Shown piece after piece: positions 47,751-55,599 of a stretch of 64,000 nt of DNA. The notes under the pieces are model-generated. The model worked only from the letters and a program-made list of their open reading frames with translations. It had not been told where the DNA came from and made no database searches. The position numbers were made by a program, and so were the translations under genes. The stretch spans positions 930,001 to 994,000 of the forward strand of contig CAWJIB010000009.1 of NCBI GenBank assembly GCA_963842835.1, written 5' to 3'. Position 1 is the stretch's first letter, and every line of letters starts with the position of its first letter. The stretch is from Roseiarcus sp963842835 (GTDB lineage: Bacteria > Pseudomonadota > Alphaproteobacteria > Rhizobiales > Beijerinckiaceae).

Positions 47751-49051
47751 CCATGGTCGAGCCCGAAATCGAAGCTGCGCCGTGGGACGGCCAAGCCGGC
47801 CGCGACGATCCTCTCTATCGCGCTCAGATCGCCTATCTCTTCGAGCGCTCGCGATTCTATCGCGACAAGCTCGCCCGGGCCGGCTTCGATTCGCCCGCCT
47901 CGGTCGGCAAGCTCGAGGCGATCGCGGAACTGCCGTTCACCGAGAAGGACGAACTGCGCCGCTCGCGGACCCGCGATGAGCCGATCGGCACGCATCGCAC
48001 CGCCTCGCGCGACGAAATCCTGCGCATCTATTCGACCAGCGGCACGACGGGAACGCCGAGCTACATTCCCCTGACCGCGTCCGATCTGGAAGTGTGGGTG
48101 CGCACGTCGGCGCGCAGCTACGCGGCTTCCGGCGTCGCGCGCGGCGAGCGGCTCGTCTCCACTTACAACGCCGGCCCCTTCGTCGCCGGCGCGGCGCTCG
48201 ACGCTTTCGCGCGGCTCGGCCTTTGCCATGTGCCCGTCGGCACGGGCAATACGGAGCGGCTGATGGCGGCGGTGGAACTGTTGCAGCCGAGCGCCGTCGC
48301 GCTGACCCCGTCCTACGCGCTGCATCTCGCGGAATGGGCGCAGAAGCGCGGCGTGGATCTGCCGGGCTCCAGCGTGAAGCGGCTGCTCGTCGCGGGCGAG
48401 CCCGGGGGCGGCGAACCGACGATGCGCGCCAAGCTGGAAGCGGCCTGGGGCGCGAGCGTCACCGAGGCCATGGGCATCGGCGACATTTCGGTTTCGCTGT
48501 GGGGCGAATGCGAGGCCAAGGCGGGCATGCATTTTTCCGGCCGCGGCTTCGTGCATTTCGAACTGATCGATCCGGCGAGCGGCGCGCCGATCGAAATTCG
48601 CGACGGCGCCGAGGGCGAGCTCGCGCTGACGCATCTCGTCAACCGCTCCGCGCCGTTGCTGCGCTTTCGCACCCGCGATCACGTGCGGCTCGCCCTCGGC
48701 CGCTGCGCCTGCGGGCGAACCGCGCCGCGCATGCGCTGCATCGGGCGCACCGACGACATGCTGATCGTCAGGGGCGTCAACCTGTTTCCCTCCGCATTGC
48801 GCGAAGTGGTCCATCAATTCGCGCCCGAAGTGACCGGCGTGATCATGGTCCGGCCGCGCGCGGCCGGCGTGCGCCAGGAGCCGCCCTTGCCGGTGAGCGT
48901 CGAAGTCGCGGAAGCGGCGAGCGAAGGCCTGGCGGAACGCATTCGCGCGCGCATTCGCGAGACGCTTCTCGTGACGACGGAAATCGAGTTGACTGCGGCG
49001 GGAAGCCTGCCGCGCAGCGAATACAAGTCCAAGCTCGTGGAAAAGGCCTGA
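47747..49051 (+). CDS. Phenylacetate-CoA ligase-like acyl-CoA synthetase
   Basis: This 434-residue adenylate-forming enzyme resembles PaaK. Seen: FERSRFYRDKLARAGFDSP near 32, LPFTEKDELRRSR near 65, the ATP loop IYSTSGTTGTPSYIPLT near 94, SVTEAMGIGDI near 240, the small C-terminal domain with GRCACGRTAPRMRCIGRTDDM near 323 and GVNLFPSALREVV near 347. PaaK homologues make aryl-acetyl- or benzoyl-type CoA esters. Coupling to a citryl-CoA lyase suggests that its product, an acyl-CoA with a 3-hydroxy-carboxylate, is cleaved by that partner. That order of reactions is inference. Confidence 0.87.
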   Translation: MTMVEPEIEAAPWDGQAGRDDPLYRAQIAYLFERSRFYRDKLARAGFDSPASVGKLEAIAELPFTEKDELRRSRTRDEPIGTHRTASRDEILRIYSTSGTTGTPSYIPLTASDLEVWVRTSARSYAASGVARGERLVSTYNAGPFVAGAALDAFARLGLCHVPVGTGNTERLMAAVELLQPSAVALTPSYALHLAEWAQKRGVDLPGSSVKRLLVAGEPGGGEPTMRAKLEAAWGASVTEAMGIGDISVSLWGECEAKAGMHFSGRGFVHFELIDPASGAPIEIRDGAEGELALTHLVNRSAPLLRFRTRDHVRLALGRCACGRTAPRMRCIGRTDDMLIVRGVNLFPSALREVVHQFAPEVTGVIMVRPRAAGVRQEPPLPVSVEVAEAASEGLAERIRARIRETLLVTTEIELTAAGSLPRSEYKSKLVEKA

Positions 49052-49063
49052 AGGGAGGCGTCG

Positions 49064-49651
49064 ATGAAGAAGCTGCAAACCCAAGGGGTCCATCACATCA
49101 CGCTGGTCGGCGCCGATCGCCAGACTTCGATCGACTTCTGGGAGGGCGTGCTCGGCATGCCCTTCGTGTTCGAGCAGCCGAATCTCGACAACGCGGCGGA
49201 AAGCCACATCTACTTCGATCCGGGCGACGGGCGGCTGATCACCGTCTTCACGCGCGAGGACCGCAAGCCCGTGCAGCGCCGCACGCCGACCGACATCGGC
49301 TGCGTGCATCACATCGCATTCAACGTCTCGCGCGCGGTCTTCATGCAGGCGATCGAGCGGCTCGACGCGCGCGGCGTCAAGCACACCGGCGTGCGCGACC
49401 GCAAGATCTTCGACGCGATCTATTTCGAGGATCCGCTCGGCCTGCTGATCGAACTCTCCTGTTACAAGTTCGAGCCGCCCTTCGGCCACAGTCATGCCGA
49501 CGTGTTGTTTGAGGCGCACAAGATGCGCGTGGCGGCCGGCGACCGCGCCATCGCCGAGGTTCATCTGGCCGACGCGATCGAGCTGCTGGTGGAGCGATCG
49601 CGCGAGAGCCTGTCGGCCGATCGGACGGCGAAGAATCCTTATGGACGCTGA
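49064..49651 (+). CDS. VOC-family (glyoxalase/extradiol dioxygenase-like) protein
   Basis: This 195-residue protein holds two beta-alpha-beta-beta-beta modules of the vicinal oxygen chelate fold. Metal-ligand candidates are His10/His11 in GVHHITLVG, the histidines of GCVHHIAFNV near 84-93, and the glutamate in GLLIELSCYKF near 127. FWEGVLGMPFVFEQ and AIYFEDPLGLLIE are typical. Such proteins include glyoxalases, extradiol dioxygenases and epimerases. The position, 12 bases after the ligase in a GntR-controlled operon, suggests an isomerase or ring-cleavage step in the same pathway. The exact reaction is unknown. Confidence 0.83.
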   Translation: MKKLQTQGVHHITLVGADRQTSIDFWEGVLGMPFVFEQPNLDNAAESHIYFDPGDGRLITVFTREDRKPVQRRTPTDIGCVHHIAFNVSRAVFMQAIERLDARGVKHTGVRDRKIFDAIYFEDPLGLLIELSCYKFEPPFGHSHADVLFEAHKMRVAAGDRAIAEVHLADAIELLVERSRESLSADRTAKNPYGR

Positions 49652-49714
49652 CCGGCCGGCCGCCGGGTGAAATTCAACGTCATACGGCCATTGTCAAAAC
49701 AACGGGAGAAACGA

Positions 49715-50407
49715 ATGTCTGCGATCAAGATGCATGTGCTGAAGCCGAGCGTGAACAACATGGCGGCGCGAGTTTTTGTGCGCGCGGCGAAACTGGATTT
49801 CGTCGAGGACGACGCCTGGGGAAAGACCCGCTCGGAAGGGTTCCTGGCGAAGAATCCCGCCCACATGACGCCGATGATCGAAGCCGCCGATCTGCCCAAG
49901 GGCGTGGTGTGGGAAAGCTGCGCCATCATGCAGTATCTCTGCAACGCGCATGATCTCGACCGCTTCTATCCCAAGGCGCCGGCCGCGCGCGCGATGATCG
50001 ACAGCGCGATGTTCTATATCATCGGCACGCTCTACCCTTACGTCGCGCGCGCGACCTACCCGGCGCTGGGCTTCCCGCAATATCCCGGCGAGGTCGGCGC
50101 GAGCGACGCCGACGCGAGCGCAAAAGAGGCCGCGCAGAAGGCCGCCGCCGAGGCGATCGCCGAGCCGCTGGAGGTGTTCCACACCTTCTATATGGACGGC
50201 AAACCCTTCATCGGCGGCGCCGCGCCGTCGATCGCCGACATCCGGCTCGCGGCCACCCTCGAATTCCTCGCCGTGATCGACTACCCCCTGCCGTCCTGGG
50301 CCAAGCAATTCATGGCGGCGATGGAGACATCGCTCGGCGCCGCCTATGCCGAACCGGCGGCGGACGTGCGCGGCTACATCGCCCATGTGAAGTCGCAGAA
50401 GAAATAG
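49715..50407 (+). CDS. Glutathione S-transferase-like protein
   Basis: This 230-residue protein has an N-terminal thioredoxin-like domain (MHVLKPSVNNMAARVFVRAA, then KNPAHMTPMIEAAD and VWESCAIMQYLC with the ES-x-AI glutathione-contact motif) and a C-terminal helical GST domain (YMDGKPFIGGAAPSIADIR). It starts 63 bases after the VOC gene with GGGAG upstream. In catabolic operons such proteins often act as glutathione-dependent isomerases or lyases. Here it may work with the VOC protein. It ends right at a very strong hairpin. Confidence 0.85.
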   Translation: MSAIKMHVLKPSVNNMAARVFVRAAKLDFVEDDAWGKTRSEGFLAKNPAHMTPMIEAADLPKGVVWESCAIMQYLCNAHDLDRFYPKAPAARAMIDSAMFYIIGTLYPYVARATYPALGFPQYPGEVGASDADASAKEAAQKAAAEAIAEPLEVFHTFYMDGKPFIGGAAPSIADIRLAATLEFLAVIDYPLPSWAKQFMAAMETSLGAAYAEPAADVRGYIAHVKSQKK

Positions 50408-50449
50408 CGCGCGTCGCCGCGCGGCGGCGGCGCCGCGCGGCGACGCGCG
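50408..50449 (+). terminator. 18-bp perfect hairpin ending the citryl-CoA lyase operon
   Basis: Starting one base after the GST-like stop codon, 18 bases of CGCGCGTCGCCGCGCGGC pair exactly with their complement at 50432-50449 across a six-base loop (GGCGGC). The stem is almost all G and C. No T-run follows, so it may stop RNA polymerase by stem strength, act with Rho, or protect the transcript's 3' end. Confidence 0.7.
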
Positions 50450-50532
50450 GTCATCGATTGCGGATGAGGCGCCGCGTTGGAGGGGGCGGCTTTCCCTTTC
50501 CGGCGCGAAGCGGGAGCGGCTATGTCTCTGGG

Positions 50533-51594
50533 ATGATCTCCCTCCTGCGCATGCTGTCCGTGCTGATTCTGGGCGTCGCCCTGGCGTCGCCCGCAATCCC
50601 CGTCAGCGCGGCCTCCGCCGCTGACGGGCCCGCCTATGGGCCGGCGCTCCAGGGCTTTTCCTATCCTTGGCCGGTGTCGCATTTCCGCTTCGTCTCGCAG
50701 GGCGTCCCCCTCGACATGGCCTACATGGACGTGAAGCCGGCGCGGCCCAATGGTCGCGTCGCGGTCCTGCTGCATGGCAAGAATTTCTGTTCGGCGACCT
50801 GGCAGGCGACGATCGTGGCGCTGACCGGCGCCGGCTATCGCGTCATCGCGCCCGATCAGATCGGCTTCTGCAAATCGAGCAAGCCCGCGCGCTATCAGTT
50901 CAGCTTCCACCAGCTCGCGGGCAATACCCACGCGCTGCTCGCCGCGGTCGGCGTCACGCGCGCGACGCTGATCGGGCACTCGACCGGCGGGATGCTCGCC
51001 ATCCGCTACGCGCTGATGTTTCCGGACGACGTCGAGCAGCTCGTGCTGGTCGATCCGATCGGACTGGAGGATTGGAAGGCCAAGGGTGTGCCCTGGCGGA
51101 GCGTCGACCAATGGTTTCAGCGCGAATTGCGCACGAACGCCGACGGCATCCGCGAGTACGAGCGGGCGACCTATTACGCCGGAACGTGGCTGCCGGCCTA
51201 TGAGCGTTGGGCGCAGATGCTGGCCGGGATGTATCGCGGCTCCGGACGCGACAGCGTCGCCTGGGATTCCGCCCTCATCTACGACATGATCTACACGCAG
51301 CCGGTGGTCTACGAGTTCGACCGTCTGACGACGCCGGTGCTGTTGATCATCGGCGACAAAGACACCACCGCGATCGGAAAAGATCTGGCGCCGCCGGCGA
51401 TCCGCGCGACCTTGGGCGACTATCCCGCGCTGGGAAAGGCGGCCGTCGCGCGCATGCCGCATGCCCGCTTGGTCGAGTTCCCCGACCTCGGTCACGCGCC
51501 GCAGATTCAGGCGCCCGAGCGCTTCCACAAGGCGTTGCTCGATGGGCTGAATTCAAACCCGTCGAGCGCGCCCGACGCCGGGCGGACGCCGTGA
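50533..51594 (+). CDS. Secreted alpha/beta hydrolase
   Basis: This 353-residue hydrolase has a signal peptide (ISLLRMLSVLILGVALASPA, cleavage near residue 28). The domain contains VAVLLHGKNFCSATW near 78, VIAPDQIGFCKSS near 107, the nucleophile elbow LIGHSTGGMLAIRYA near 150, the acid in LLIIGDKDTTAIG near 272, and the histidine in FPDLGHAPQIQAPE near 318. The set Ser-Asp-His is complete. It resembles periplasmic ester or epoxide hydrolases. It follows the strong hairpin, so it is probably transcribed separately from the GST operon. The substrate is unknown. Confidence 0.85.
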   Translation: MISLLRMLSVLILGVALASPAIPVSAASAADGPAYGPALQGFSYPWPVSHFRFVSQGVPLDMAYMDVKPARPNGRVAVLLHGKNFCSATWQATIVALTGAGYRVIAPDQIGFCKSSKPARYQFSFHQLAGNTHALLAAVGVTRATLIGHSTGGMLAIRYALMFPDDVEQLVLVDPIGLEDWKAKGVPWRSVDQWFQRELRTNADGIREYERATYYAGTWLPAYERWAQMLAGMYRGSGRDSVAWDSALIYDMIYTQPVVYEFDRLTTPVLLIIGDKDTTAIGKDLAPPAIRATLGDYPALGKAAVARMPHARLVEFPDLGHAPQIQAPERFHKALLDGLNSNPSSAPDAGRTP

Positions 51595-51836
51595 GGTCCG
51601 CCGTCGTCTGCAGGGGCCCGCGGCGCCGGGCAAGGGTCGGCGCCGCTTGCGGCCTCGCGCTCTCGCGTTAGGCATCGGCCGCTCGCCGGAGCGCGCGAGG
51701 CGACGCGATCCTCCGCGGCGCGCGAAAATTACCAACCTTTCATGTCCGCGCCATCGCGGCGTTAGGCTCGCCGGGCCATCTTGCCGGCCATGCCGCCGAG
51801 GAAAGCGTCGGCGCCAAGATCCCGATGGAGCCTTTC

Positions 51837-53342
51837 ATGTCTCTCGCCCCAATCCCGCAATCCCCTCGACGGTCCCTGCGCGCCGCGCTGCTCGGGGCGG
51901 TCGCCCTCGTCGCGCTCGGCGCCGCCGCGATCGAGAACGGCGCGCTGTCGCCTAGCCACGCCCTTGCCGCGACGACGCAGACTTCATCCGGCCCGGCGTC
52001 CTTCGCCGACGTGGTCGATCGCGTGAAATCGTCGGTCGTCTCGGTCAAGGTCAAGGTCGCCGATGGCGGCGACGCCGACATCGAATCGCAGGGCATGCCG
52101 CATTTTCCGCCGGGCGCCCCGTTCGAACACTTCTTCAAGCATTTCGGCCTGCCCGACGACAATGACGGCGAGATGCCGATGCCGCGCCGCCAACGCCATC
52201 TGTCAACGGCGCAGGGCTCCGGCTTCTTCATTTCGGCCGACGGCTACATCGTCACCAACAATCACGTCGTCGATCACGCGACCGAAGTGACGGTCACCAC
52301 CTCGGACGGCAAGACGATCGCCGCCAAGGTGATCGGAACCGATCCGAAGACCGATATCGCCTTGCTGAAGGCGAAGGACGCGGGGACCTATCCCTTCGTC
52401 AATTTCGCTTCGCAATCGCCGCGCGTCGGCGACTGGGTGATCGCGGTCGGCAATCCCTTCGGCCTCGGCGGCACGGTGACCGCGGGCATCGTCTCGGCGC
52501 GCGGCCGCGACATCGGCTCGGGGCCTTACGACGACTTCCTGCAGATCGACGCGCCGGTCAATCACGGCAATTCGGGCGGCCCGACCTTCAACACCGACGG
52601 CGAAGTGGTCGGCGTCAACACCGCGATCTTCTCGCCCTCGGGCGGCAGCGTCGGCATCGGCTTCGCCATCGCCAGCGACGTCGTCAAGAACGTGGTGCAG
52701 CAGCTCAAGGACGGCGGCTCCGTCGCGCGCGGCTGGCTCGGCGTCGAAATCCAGCCGGTGACGCCGGATCTCGCGGACAGCCTCGGCGTCAAGAGCGCCT
52801 CGGGCGCGCTGGTCGCCAAGGAGACGGCCAACTCGCCTGCGGCGAACGCCGGCGTGAAGATCGGCGACGTCATCACCGCGGTCAACGGCGACGCCGTCGC
52901 CGATCCCCGGGACCTCGCGCGCCGCATCGCCGCGCTCGGACCGCAGAAGACCGCCGATCTCGCGATCTGGCGCAATGGCGCGCAGCAGACCATCGCCGTG
53001 ACCCTCGGCGCCATGCCGATGGACAAGGAGGCGAACGCCGAGACGCCCGCCAGGGCCGAGGAAGCGACGCCCTTCGCCAAGCTCGGCCTGACGCTGGAGC
53101 GCGCGCGCGGCGGAGAAGGGGTCGCGGTCGTCGACGTCGATCCCGACGGCGTCGCGGCCGAACGCGGCCTGCAAGCCGGCGACGTGATCCTGGAGGCTGG
53201 CGGCAAGCCGGTCACGCGTCCCGGCGAAGTCGCCGAGGCCTTCGCGGCCGCCAAGGCGGATGGACACAAGTCGGTGCTGCTGCGCGTGAAGTCGGGGGAA
53301 GCCGTGCGCTTCCTGGCGCTGCCGGTTCAGGCGGCGTCCTGA
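51837..53342 (+). CDS. degP: Periplasmic serine protease of the DegP/HtrA family
   Basis: This 501-residue protease/chaperone has an N-terminal signal-anchor (LRAALLGAVALVALGAAAI), a trypsin-like domain with His143 (TNNHVVD), Asp173 (DPKTDIALLK) and Ser246 (NHGNSGGPT), and two PDZ domains (LGVEIQPVTPDLADSLGV, then GVAVVDVDPDGVAAERGLQAG). The acidic/histidine-rich Q-linker-like segment PHFPPGAPFEHFFKHFG lies near 88-104. It degrades or refolds damaged envelope proteins. The start at 51837 has GGAG seven bases upstream; the earlier ATG at 51825 has none. It is followed by an intrinsic terminator and a two-component system that may respond to envelope stress. Confidence 0.95.
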   Translation: MSLAPIPQSPRRSLRAALLGAVALVALGAAAIENGALSPSHALAATTQTSSGPASFADVVDRVKSSVVSVKVKVADGGDADIESQGMPHFPPGAPFEHFFKHFGLPDDNDGEMPMPRRQRHLSTAQGSGFFISADGYIVTNNHVVDHATEVTVTTSDGKTIAAKVIGTDPKTDIALLKAKDAGTYPFVNFASQSPRVGDWVIAVGNPFGLGGTVTAGIVSARGRDIGSGPYDDFLQIDAPVNHGNSGGPTFNTDGEVVGVNTAIFSPSGGSVGIGFAIASDVVKNVVQQLKDGGSVARGWLGVEIQPVTPDLADSLGVKSASGALVAKETANSPAANAGVKIGDVITAVNGDAVADPRDLARRIAALGPQKTADLAIWRNGAQQTIAVTLGAMPMDKEANAETPARAEEATPFAKLGLTLERARGGEGVAVVDVDPDGVAAERGLQAGDVILEAGGKPVTRPGEVAEAFAAAKADGHKSVLLRVKSGEAVRFLALPVQAAS

Positions 53343-53427
53343 TTGGAGCTTGGCCTCGCCGCCCCTGCGAGGCCATTGAAGCCGGAAAGCCGCGCGGCTC
53401 CCCCCGTTCCGCGCGCGCCGGCGAAGC

Positions 53428-53469
53428 GGCGGCAGGCCATTCCCCCGATGGCCTGCCGCCTTATTTTTT
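53428..53469 (+). terminator. Rho-independent terminator after degP
   Basis: GGCGGCAGGCCAT (53428-53440) pairs perfectly with ATGGCCTGCCGCC (53448-53460) across a seven-base loop and is followed by TTATTTTTT. This is a textbook intrinsic terminator. It separates degP from the response-regulator gene, which therefore needs its own promoter or depends on readthrough. Confidence 0.93.
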
Positions 53470-53492
53470 GCGGAAAATGGCGGAGCCGCTAT

Positions 53493-54185
53493 ATGTCGTC
53501 CATGCGGATTCTCATCATCGAAGACGACCGCGACGCGGCGGCCTATCTCGTCAAGGCGTTCCGCGAGGCCGGCTACGCCGTCGACCACGCCGCCGACGGG
53601 GTCGGCGGCTACGATCTGGCGCAGGAAGGCGGTTACGACGTCGCCATCGTCGATCGCATGCTGCCCAAGATGGACGGATTGGCGCTGATCGGCGCCCTGC
53701 GCGCCCAGAATATCGAGACGCCGGTGCTGATCCTGTCGGCGCTCGGCCAGGTCGACGACCGCGTCAAGGGCCTGCGCGCGGGCGGCGACGATTACCTCGC
53801 CAAGCCCTACGCCTTTTCCGAGCTGCTGGCGCGCGTCGAGGCGCTCGCGCGCCGCCGCCCCAAGGGCGCGCCGGAAGAAACCGCCTATCGGCTCGGCGAC
53901 CTCACGCTCGATCGCCTTTCCCACAAGGTTACGCGGGCGGGCGAAGAGATCGTCTTGCAGCCGCGCGAATTCCGCCTGCTCGAATACCTCATGCAGAACG
54001 CCGGCAAGGTCGTCACCCGCACGATGCTGCTCGAGCACGTCTGGGACTATCATTTCGACCCGCAGACCAACGTCATCGACGTGCACGTCTCGCGCCTGCG
54101 CGCCAAGATCGATCGGGATTTCGACGCGCCCATGCTGCACACGGTGCGCGGCGCCGGATACATGATCCGTGACGGCGCTCGTTAA
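53493..54185 (+). CDS. OmpR-type response regulator
   Basis: This 230-residue regulator has a receiver domain with the acidic pair Glu10-Asp11-Asp12, phospho-acceptor Asp54 (VAIVDRMLPKMDG), a Ser/Thr at the LILSALG strand, and Lys in DDYLAKPY. The C-terminal winged-helix effector is of OmpR/PhoB type (LQPREFRLLEYLMQNAGKVV, HVSRLRAKID). It overlaps the histidine kinase gene by 17 bases, so the pair is coupled. The start at 53493 has GGAG seven bases upstream; an ATG at 53502 is also possible. It is close to degP, which suggests an envelope-stress role. The receptor signal is unknown. Confidence 0.93.
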   Translation: MSSMRILIIEDDRDAAAYLVKAFREAGYAVDHAADGVGGYDLAQEGGYDVAIVDRMLPKMDGLALIGALRAQNIETPVLILSALGQVDDRVKGLRAGGDDYLAKPYAFSELLARVEALARRRPKGAPEETAYRLGDLTLDRLSHKVTRAGEEIVLQPREFRLLEYLMQNAGKVVTRTMLLEHVWDYHFDPQTNVIDVHVSRLRAKIDRDFDAPMLHTVRGAGYMIRDGAR

Positions 54186-55599
54186 GCTCTTCCGCGCCAC
54201 GGCGTTCAAGCTGACGCTCGCCATTCTCGGCCTCAGCGCGATCGGTGCGGGGCTGGTGCTCGGCGTCGTCGCCTGGCAGGTCATCAAGCTCGTCGACGAC
54301 GAGACGCGGCAGACGATCGAAGCGGAAGCCAACGGCCTTTCCGAGCAATACCAAATCGGCGGCGTCCGCCGCCTCGGCGCGATCATCGAGGCGCGCTCGC
54401 GCCAGCCTGGCTCCTCGCTCTATCTCTTGACCGACAGCGCCGGCGAACCGCTCGCCGGCAATGTCGCGCAATTGCCGCAAGGCGTCCTCGATCGCGCCGG
54501 CGTCGTCGACACGCCTTACGAAACCGCCGACGAATCGGCGCCGGGCCGTCGCGCCTTGGCGCGCATCTTCGTGCTGCCGGGCGGCTTCCACCTTTTGGTC
54601 GGGCGCGATCTCGGCGATCGCGCGCGCATCGGCGGCGTCATGATTCGCGCCATGGCCGTTTCGCTCGTCTTCTTCGCCGCGCTGGCGGCGCTCGGCGCGC
54701 TGTTCGTCGCGCGCCGCGTGCTGCGGCGCATCGACGCGATGAACGGCTCGGCGCGCGCGATCATGGCCGGGGATATGACGCGGCGTCTTCCCGTTTCCGG
54801 CTCCGACGACGAGCTCGATCGCCTGGCGCGCGGCCTCAATGAAATGCTCGCGCGCATCGGCGACCTGATGGCGGGCATGCGCGAAGTCTCCGACAATATC
54901 GCCCATGATCTGCGCACGCCGTTGACGCGCCTGCGCAATCACGCCGAGGAAGCCTTGCGCGGCGACGCCGATCCCGCCGCCTATCGCGCCGCTCTGGAGC
55001 GCACGATCGAGGAATTGGACGGCCTGATCAAGATCTTCAACGCGCTTCTGCTGATCGCCCGCGCCGAGGCGGGCGCCGACCACGCGGGCATAAGCGCGTT
55101 CGACGTCGGCGAGACGGTGGCGAGCGTCGCCGAGCTCTACGAGCCGCTCGCCGAGGAATACGGCGTCGCGCTCAAGGTCGAGGCCGCGCGCGGCCTGACG
55201 ATCGTCGGCAATCGCGAATTGATCGGCCAGGCCGTCGCCAATCTCATCGACAACGCGGTCAAATACGGCGCCGGCGACGGCAAACCGGCGCTCGCGACGA
55301 GCAGAAGCGAGATCGCGGTGACCGCGCGCCGCGACGGCGAGACGGTCAGCATCGAAGTCGCCGACCATGGGCCGGGCATTCCCGCCGCCGACCGCGCGCG
55401 CGCCATTGACCGCTTCGTGCGGTTGGAGGGCGCGCGCTCGCGCCCCGGCTCCGGCCTCGGCCTGTCGCTCGCCGCGGCGGTCATGCGCATGCACGGCGGC
55501 GCAGTGCGGCTCGAAGACAACGCGCCCGGCCTCAGGGTCGCCGTCACGCTGCCGGCGGGCGCTCCTGCGCTCCCGCCGCCGGCGAAGGCGGCGGCATGA
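54169..55599 (+). CDS. Sensor histidine kinase
   Basis: This 476-residue membrane kinase has two membrane helices (about 14-38 and 157-181), a periplasmic loop between them of about 115 residues, HAMP domain (RRVLRRIDAMNGSARAIMAG), phosphorylatable His246 in SDNIAHDLRTPLTRLRNH, and an HATPase domain with ELIGQAVANLIDNAVKYG, DHGPGIP and GSGLGLSLAAAV. The GTG start at 54169 overlaps the response-regulator gene. The stop overlaps the start of glnE (ATGA). The periplasmic loop has no recognised sensor fold. It presumably phosphorylates the overlapping OmpR-type regulator. Confidence 0.93.
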   Translation: MTALVKLFRATAFKLTLAILGLSAIGAGLVLGVVAWQVIKLVDDETRQTIEAEANGLSEQYQIGGVRRLGAIIEARSRQPGSSLYLLTDSAGEPLAGNVAQLPQGVLDRAGVVDTPYETADESAPGRRALARIFVLPGGFHLLVGRDLGDRARIGGVMIRAMAVSLVFFAALAALGALFVARRVLRRIDAMNGSARAIMAGDMTRRLPVSGSDDELDRLARGLNEMLARIGDLMAGMREVSDNIAHDLRTPLTRLRNHAEEALRGDADPAAYRAALERTIEELDGLIKIFNALLLIARAEAGADHAGISAFDVGETVASVAELYEPLAEEYGVALKVEAARGLTIVGNRELIGQAVANLIDNAVKYGAGDGKPALATSRSEIAVTARRDGETVSIEVADHGPGIPAADRARAIDRFVRLEGARSRPGSGLGLSLAAAVMRMHGGAVRLEDNAPGLRVAVTLPAGAPALPPPAKAAA

